Positions 49,401 to 58,400 of a DNA stretch of 64,000 nt are shown here, in pieces; positions within the stretch are counted from its first letter, which is position 1; every line of letters starts with the position of its first letter. Source of the stretch: Siphonodentalium dalli (taxonomy: Eukaryota; Mollusca; Scaphopoda; Gadilida; Siphonodentaliidae); the NCBI GenBank assembly GCA_032622095.1, contig CP136068.1, positions 133,245,989 through 133,309,988 on the forward strand. The letters are read 5' to 3'. The notes under the pieces are model-generated. The model saw nothing but the letters and a program-made list of their open reading frames with translations. It was not told where the DNA came from and made no database searches. Made by a program: the position numbers and the translations under genes.

Positions 49401-52400
49401 GTATACATAAAGCTCATACAATGTATGTATCTTAATCAAAAGGCAAACAAAAATAAATGGTGTGGTTAGGGTCACATTGGGGCCCTGCAAATGGTTTCTA
49501 TGCATTTCGTAATCTTTCATCTTATAAAAATTGGTTGTGTATTCCCATGGTTTCCATACACCCCAATGTTGTTGTTTTTTTGGGCAAGGTTACTAAGAAT
49601 GAGCACACATACATGTACCGGTATGTATGTATAGCCTTCCCAGGTTACCGAGTACATAGTGATTTGACCATGCTCTTGTAGCCAATCAGATTACATGTTG
49701 CAACTGTTTATTGGGACATTGGTTCAGTACTAAATTGTGTGAACATTATGGATTTTGCAGTTTATACGGCAGATGATCTGGAAGGATTTTATGAACTTGA
49801 CGGATTTTATGAACATTGCTGATTCACTACTGAATGTAACCTTTATGGGTTGTATTTTGCAGGTTATACAACAGATGATCCGAAAGGATTTTATGAACAT
49901 TGAGGATATACTGGCGCCGCCTGATGGTCAGGATGAAGGCGTCTGGAAATACGAACATCTCAGGTACCGGGTATATACAGCCAAATTTAAAAAATGTGTT
50001 TTTCTCGTGTTTCCCTTCCAACCATATATTAAACCTCTTACCCTAAAGTATTCATGTTTTCCAGCCGTTTCAGGAAATTTACAAATTTGCTGAGTTTAGG
50101 GGGAAAGGATACTCACTTCTTGGATTTAGGAAAAAAAAATTCCATCCATACCAATTCAAATATTTAGTATTGCCCACTCTCTAAACTGAGTATCAAGGGC
50201 ATACCGGTATGCCATGCTTGTCATTGCACTTGTTAATTATGGCCTTATGTGCCAATGCACTTTATTTATGTACATCTTAGAAATTATCTTTGGTATATTC
50301 ATAAACCACAATGCAATGAATGATATTCACATGCAAAAGGTTTTGTCCAGTCATCACATGCCAGTTTCATACATCCTTCGAATTAATCCATCTCAGAAAA
50401 TTAATAGAGTGGATGTGGTAGCCCAGTGGGTAGAGTGTCGGACTTGTAATGGTGTTAATGCACCGGCGTGAGTTCGCGCCTCGCTCGGTGGACTATTGTG
50501 TCCACAACAGTGGCTTGGCCGAATTGAGCGGTGTGTGCTATATATAGCCACAAGCTGTTTCAAATCTCGCGCCAGGTTGTGACCCTTGGGCAAGGTCACT
50601 TGTACTGTGCTCGCTTCGTCGTACCTAGACGCGAAATAGGTACCTGGTTGTTGGGTATCCGTAAGCCGCTCTAGTGAAGCGCCTGTAAAATGGCAGCAGG
50701 CACAAGACTCGGCATTACTCATAAAAAACAGCTGGGGTAATAATGTGAGCGCTTAGAGCTACACCAGGGATTAAGCGCTATATAAATGATATACATTATT
50801 ATTATTATCTCAGCGAAAAAACACAGCTTATAGGGACACTTTATGCCATGCACTTGGTTTTGTTGATCCAACCAGATTATAATGAGCTATCGTCTCTCTA
50901 ATAGTCTCTATATATATCCAGGGCATGCTTCATTCTTGGTGTCAAAAATAATAGGTGAAATGCAGAAATCCAATATGAACTTTCTCTAGATCCCTGCAGG
51001 GTTCAGACTGTCGGTGACCAAATTGGCAGATTTTGTTCAAGCCTATTGTTAGCAATCACCTTGCAGAATATTGACAATCTCAATAAAGCCCTTTGTTATC
51101 ACTTCGTGTGCAGCCTGCTTTAATAGTAAATCAGTTGTTGCCTGCTGATGTACTGCCTTTGGATAACTCAATCAGTTATATATTATTTTTTTTATTATCT
51201 AATTGTTTTTTTTTTAATTCTGTATATTTTATTAGTTTTGATTCTCTGATTGATCCTATATAATCAGAAATTTGGGCCAAATAATATAATATATTTGTTT
51301 TTCAATTTGGCCCAAATTTCTGAAAAATGACCAAAGAAATTCAGAAATGGCTAAAAGAATTTTCTGGCGAGCTTGGCCTAGTTACGCGATGAGTCAAACT
51401 ACAATCACTGAGTAAATGAATGATTTATTTTACAGACAGTTCTGTATGGAATTGAATGGATTAGCAGTCAAGTTACAGGTAAGAACTACTAGCATATGAT
51501 TAGTTTCTGCAAAAAAATGTACAATCATGAACATCTGTTTGTAATTACAAATGGTACAGTTCCATATAAATATGCATGTACCATACGTCTATTAATTTCT
51601 ACCCTGCATGATGCTTATTTAGGTCTGCATGTTTATTTTATTTGATCCCTCTGCAGCAAGTTAGATTATTGAGAGGAAATAACTATGCAAATTTATATGA
51701 ACTTTCATGGTACCAGTAGTCAGTTGTCAGCAATAGCTCTGACACATAAATAAAGGTTATAAAATATGTATTTTTGACACATTTATAGCAGAGACAAGTT
51801 TAATTTTAGGGTCATCAGCGATCATTCTAATACATGAATATACACTTAGGTAACCATAACTACAGTGGGCTAGCATCACCAAATTCACCCTCTTGGGACC
51901 TCATTCTGCATGGCCTCATCTGCTATGGGAAACATAGACTCAGATTGAAGTTCCAAATACACCCATTGGGAACCTCGATTATGTAATGTGTTGTCTGCCA
52001 ATTTGGGGATATAGAGAAAGTAAATTAAAAAAGATATAGGATCTATGTGAAGAAGTTTCTATAAACTTTGATAATAAAGAAACTTTCCAGAGATGGTGAG
52101 GCCTAAGCAGAGTAAGCTCCCCAGAGGGCAAATTTGGTGATGCTAACCCACTATGCTTGATAGCGTAACTAAATTCTCCCTCTGGGGACCTCATTCTGCA
52201 AATGACAGGCACCTTATCCTCAGGCCTGATCATTTTATACTGCTGAATGAGGAGATTCTACTGGTGTATGTGTGAATCGAGTTGTGGAATGCTGAGATAC
52301 ATGTATCATATTGAATCCTCAATATAGTGTGTCTGACATTTGTAGAATGAGGTCCTCAGAGGGTGAATTTAGTTATGCTATCCCACATCACCAAATTCAC

Positions 52401-55400
52401 ACTCTGTGAACCTAATTCTTCTTAGGCCTCAAATCCCATAGGAGACCAGGGATCAGATTCCCCAGTTGAAGTTGGTGATGTTCACCCATTAGTCACCTCA
52501 ATTATTAATTTTATCTTCTGCAAATTAGGGGATATAGAAACTGAACGGAAGGCAAAAAGTAATGGAAATCAATGTTAATTCGAGGCTATAGATATTTCCC
52601 AGAAGATGAGGCTAGGGAGAATGAGGTCCCCAGAGGGTGTGTTTGGTGTTGCTAGCCCGCTGTGTGAGGTAGCATTACTAAATTCAGCTTCTGGGGACCT
52701 CATTCTGCAAATATCAGACACACTACATATATAACCAGGCTTGATCATATTGGGCCATAAATCATCATGTATCGTGATAAGCCTGAATACTCAGACAGGC
52801 TATTACTGTTCATTCCTGATAAAATGGTGATCGATTGTCTATTGTCTAATCCTTTAATCTAATTGCAAGTGACAGTGTAAGTTATAGTCCACACGATGTG
52901 TTTCATTGCAGTTTGGCTCGTATCGTAACAATTGAGTGAGACGTGGAAGTTTAGTTTTCACGAGGTGCTATCCGAGTGAAAATACTCCTCATATCTGTCA
53001 AGAGGAGAATGTATGCTACTGAGAAATAGTTATTTTTTGTTTATTTATTATATTTTTACATCTTTTTACATCAAAACATAAATCGAATCCCCACTACCAG
53101 TATAGAGGGCCCCTTCCCCCTCCCCCCTTGAGTCCGGAATCCAGTTTTAAAATGACGCTGGAATCCGGAATCCAGCTTCAAATTGACCCTGGAATCCGGA
53201 ATCCAGTTTAAGAAACAAATACCGATTTCACGTCCAGTTTACATGATATTATAGATTAGTTTTGTGATACCCATAATATATGAGCAGGTCCCACATATAA
53301 AGGCACCCCCGTCTTGAACCCCGGTAGTGGAAACTTCACCAATGAGGTCCAGATCAGTCTACCTTGCGACAGTTTACAAAATGTTAGGATAAGAGTAACA
53401 AAGGTATAGAATATGCGTCAAGACTTCCTTGGATTAACCGATCTTTATCACATTCCCGTGTAAAAACTAATAAATTAAACGCTCTTTATATGGACGTGAT
53501 ATATTGACCCAGAATTAATACCCCGATGTGATAACACATGTAAAACCCTCGGGTGGACTCCAAACTCGAACCCAACCTGCACCGGATCAGTAATCCCAGT
53601 TTGGACTTACCAATGCCCTCACATGGGGACGCACATGGAAGGAAATCCCAACAAAAAAGGGGGACCCTATTCTATAGCGGAAATTGGCCGGCGGTCACCG
53701 AACACGTGTTAGAAAACCCAAATTTATACTAAATTAAGTTTAGAAAGTTGATACGCAGGGGCGGATCCAGGAATTTTGAAAAGGGGGGCGCCATTAATAT
53801 AGGCATAGCATCATCCGAGCCGCAAAGCGGCGATCGGGGGAAAGCACAAGATGGACCCCCCCTGTGGTAGATGGGGCACGGGGGACCTCCCCCGGGATTT
53901 TTTTTTGGATCCTACATTCAAAACGACACGTTTTGCTGTGTCATGTGCCCATTGAAAAATCAATCGGATACTGATATTAAAATAACTATAAAATGAATAA
54001 TATTGAGTTACATATATAAATTTGATATGTTCCAATCTGGGTATGCACACATAAAACATAAATCTCAGTTTAGGTAGCTTATATGGAGCTAGTGATAATT
54101 AAATTTACTCCGATCAATGGATGTATCGATATTATACTATACATCAGGACTGGGTACATGTGCATCACAAAATACTACGATTGTCGGACAATTGGGACCT
54201 TGCTGGACGATTGGGACCTTGGTCGATTTGGGTCCTTGTACGATTGGGACCTTGGGTCAGGACGATTGGGACCTTAATAGTATACCGTAGTATGGCGTAG
54301 GCCTATATATAATTTCTTTACGATGATATAATGCTGTTCGATGGTTTGAAGTTCGATAGTACAACCTCCGTACTATCGAATGCTCAGACTATATATACGT
54401 TGTATACTATAGGCTTATCCCAAAGTGTAGCCATATCATTTCTATTGCTACATGTACATGTATATATATAGATGGAATTGACATTTTGACACCACAGTTA
54501 GAATTGCTATATCTATGTTTATATAAAAACTTATGGCACCTAAAACTTGGCGCCTGGCCAGATATTTTCCGACGCCCAGAAATAAAATGTCGACAGAATT
54601 ATTTTGCTCTGCATGGCGAAAATATTCCACGCGGGGCGCGCCCACGTCGCGCGGGATGTTGGTTTAGCCCTTGCATGGATATACATCCATTCACAGTTGA
54701 AATAATTGTACTCAAGTCAGATTAATGTAAAACATGTAAACTGTTGTATATATTTGCATGTATGTTAGCAATATTATAAGTGCAGAAACTCGCTCGGAGA
54801 CGAATAGCGCCTGGACACGTCCAAATATTCCTTGCTCTGGCGAAAAAAAGGGGGGGGGGGCGGGCGCCGAATGGTAGATCCGCCCTTGATACGTATCTTA
54901 AGCCACCACACATAAACCAATACCGAATGATGGATGGACAGACGGTCGGACAGATCAATAACATAATGCGCACGCTCCACTAGAAAATTGGGGATTAATC
55001 GATGATTACATATTGATTTTTGATATATAAATATATGCATGTAGCACGGGAGTTGGAGCTCCTGATAATATGTATATATCCACTGGTAGTCAAATAATAC
55101 ACATCCATGTATTTGCATGCGTGTACATGTATATGGCCGCTTGGTTCCCATATAATAATATTAACAATCATGCTTAACACATCGCATGTAAACCGCCAAA
55201 CAAACGCCATTTGAATTAATGTGTTTGATGATATAGCTAAGTGTCGGAGAGTAAACAGTTTTACATATAGCATGGTTGAAATCCACACACTATCCTGGCA
55301 AGGTTATATTGTTTTAACTAGCCATCGGAGGTACCGTTGTTTATATGTCGATGGTAGCCCAATATAACATACATATTTTTGAATTGTGGGTTAAGTTTAT

Positions 55401-58400
55401 GCCCACAGCGCATTTTCATGGAAATATAATTGGCAGTCCATCATCCAAATTGTTTTGCTATGTCTTTGGGGCAATTTTTTAGATATGTTGCCGCAAATAA
55501 TGACCGGAAAGAGCACCGTATACAAACGAATATATATGGAGTAAGTCCTATAAGAGTGTGCATCAGATTGGATCCCATATAAAATTCATGATATTATGAT
55601 CTATTATGACCAAATGAGGAACCAAATCGCAATATTTCACCCGAAATGGAATCCGTTTATATAAATACATGAATCCGGAATCCAGCTTAATTTGTCTCTT
55701 GAATCCGGCGTACGGGTCCAAAATGGGTCGAATCCGGCGTACGAAAAGGGGGGGAAGAGGCCCTCAGTATACAGAATGATTTATTCCACTCTCAACATGT
55801 TATCCTATTTTCAGTGCTACATCATATTTTTAGGTTGTTTGGTATCCTTGCGCATTATTTTAACAGAACCATTTCCATGGTGATGTAGCTTTAAGAACAT
55901 GTTAGGTCTAACCGTGTGTTTCATTGTGTATGGTCTGGGGCATACCAAACTGGTATAGAAAATATAAAGTTTACAGTTATTCTCTTCTCGTGAGATGTGA
56001 GGACTATTTTAGCGCCTCGTAAAAATAATCATCCGCATCTCACTCAAGGAGAAAAACCATACACTACTCACAACAGTTAATTATTGTCTATATCTTCCAT
56101 TGCAAAATCGCCGTAACGTTTTTAGCCCAGCGCACGACGTCTTGATGTCATTGAGCAGTGAAAAGGATAAATATGTCAAAGTTATGTATCTCTGGCAGGT
56201 ATATTCACCATTACACTTTTAGAATATCTGTAAATCTTTAGTACAGATTCCAACCTAATTTTTTTAGCTTCCTTTACTCTCCATCACATACTTTCAGGTT
56301 GAATGTAATCCAGAAACTTGTACACAGATGACGGCCACAGAGCAGTGGATATTTCTGTGTGCAGCTCATAAAACACCTAAAGAGGTATGTTCTACACTAA
56401 TGCCCTAAGTAATCGACCCCTTAACCACAGCAGAATTATGGGTAACTTTTCAGGATTTAGATGGAAATATGGCTTGTTGCCATTCATTGGAAAGCTCTCA
56501 CTGAGTTACCCATAATTCTGCTGTGGTTAAGGGTCGATTATTTAGGGCATTACTGTACATGTATTTCAATCAGCAAGTCTGGATATAGTGTGCCTGACAT
56601 TTGCAGAATGAGGTACCAAGAGGGTGAATTTACTTGTGCTACCTCTTCACAGCGGGCTAGCATCTCCAAATTCACCCTCTGAGGACCTCATTCTGCTTAG
56701 GCCTCAACTGCTATGGGAGACCTAGGATCAGGTTGAAGTTCCCCAGTTGAAGTTGGTGATGATCACCCATTAGTCACCTCAGTTATGCAATTTATCTTCT
56801 GCAAATTATAGGATATAGAAACTGAACAGAACGGAAAAAGTAACTCAAACAATGTTAATTTCAGACTATAGATACTTCCCAGAAGATGAGGCCTAAGCAG
56901 AATGAGGTCCCCGGATTGTGAATTTGGTGATGCTAGCCCGCTGTTTTGGATAGCATCACTAAATTCAGCCTCTGGGCCCGTCTGGGGACCTCATTCTGTA
57001 AATGCCAGACACACTATATCCAGGATTGTCAATCAGCAGTATTGCATATATAGCTCCAGGGCTTGTATTCACCAACTGGGATTATATACATGTGTATAGT
57101 CCTGAGAGTTTATACCGTGCAAGGCTCAATGCAAAATAATATGTGGTCGTCGATCGGAGAGACGTCGCTGTGATGTCTGTACAAGATTATCCAATTTGAC
57201 TATTGTTGATCGCCGGTTAATAAAAACATGAGAATAGCACATGTTTGGTTCATTTCAATCATGAGCAACAAGTGATGTACCGATTATCGGTATCGGCTAT
57301 CGGATCAGGCTGATATATATGGTATCAGTTTTAGCCTCCCGACTGATATCATCAACCGATACATGTTGCGTCCTTTGTGAATGTTGTGACACCAATTCCT
57401 ACTTTGATATTAAATAAATGAGTGGAATTTCCAGAAAAATTGCGACTATTGTTTTGCCAGGGATTTTGGGGAATGTAAACTAAACTGTTTTTTTGTGACA
57501 AGGTCAAGGGTATTAGTTCTTTGCTGATAATACTTTGCAATTTAAAAGGCAAATTGATAAAGAAATTTGTTCTGTTTTTTTTACTTATCGGTATCTGTAT
57601 CGGATCGGCCATTAATTCTATTGAAAATATCATCTATCAGCTTTTACCGATAACCCCCGTATTGTTACATCATTATGAGCAACCATGAGAAAGTCGTGGA
57701 GCAAAACAAACAACTGACGAAACGAATTGTGTCCTCAATTTGAGTCTACCACTATGTGTAAGAAATATGTGAATTGTATCAGGTGTCTGAGGTGAGTGTT
57801 TGCATTTTACCAGTAGTCTGGAGGCAGTGTCTCTTGAAAATGGCAAAATTCCTCATTAATTTCTATCACTTTGATATGTCTGTTAGGGGGACTCTCATAT
57901 ATAAGAGAATGCATTGGTACAGGGTTTTCGCAAAATTTCAGGAAGCTGCAGTCATATAAGGGTTAACATGGAGCTATTATTTTTGTATTTTCAGTGTCCG
58001 GCCATAGATTATACACGACACACGCTAGATGGTGCTGCTTGTTTACTCAATAGCAATAAATATTTCCCAAGCAGGTTAGTATATTGAGTGGACTTGAACT
58101 TTAGAGGAATGGATTATGGACCATAATACCTGTGGTCAACCTCGTTAACCCTTTACCCAACAAACCGGCCAAAACCGGCCAAATAAAGCTTCCAACAGCC
58201 TAAAATATCTTCGGTCTGTCTCAATAGAACCATACAAATATGGGTATCATTGGAACCGGCTCATTGACCACATTGTGATGGTTACAGTTATACCATGTGC
58301 CAATGCATTCTCTTATATATGCGAGTCGACCATAGGTCGCCTCGCATATATAAGAGAATGCATTGGCCTAAAAACAATATTTTTTTACCATTTTTTCTTA

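Larger units (their letters stand above)
53105..55765. mobile_element. GC-ended 2.7-kb element with 6-bp target duplication
   Basis: The ends are GAGGGCCCCTTCCCCC and GGGGGGGAAGAGGCCCTC (inverted, imperfect). AGTATA is exactly duplicated (53099-53104 and 55766-55771). Subterminal direct repeats of GGAATCCGGAATCCAG occur at both ends (53133-53210 and 55672-55690), and GGCGTACGAAAAGGGGGG closes the right end. The plan and the GGCRTACGAAAA word match the small element at 33241. Another element (53756-54888) is nested in it. No transposase was seen. It is in MOB4 intron 4. Confidence 0.85.

Noticed and set aside
50405-50500. Functional tRNA gene at the tRNA-like segment
   Set aside because: The A-box and B-box words are embedded in a 400-bp repeat with a retroposon tail and the cloverleaf is not intact, so a SINE is the better reading.
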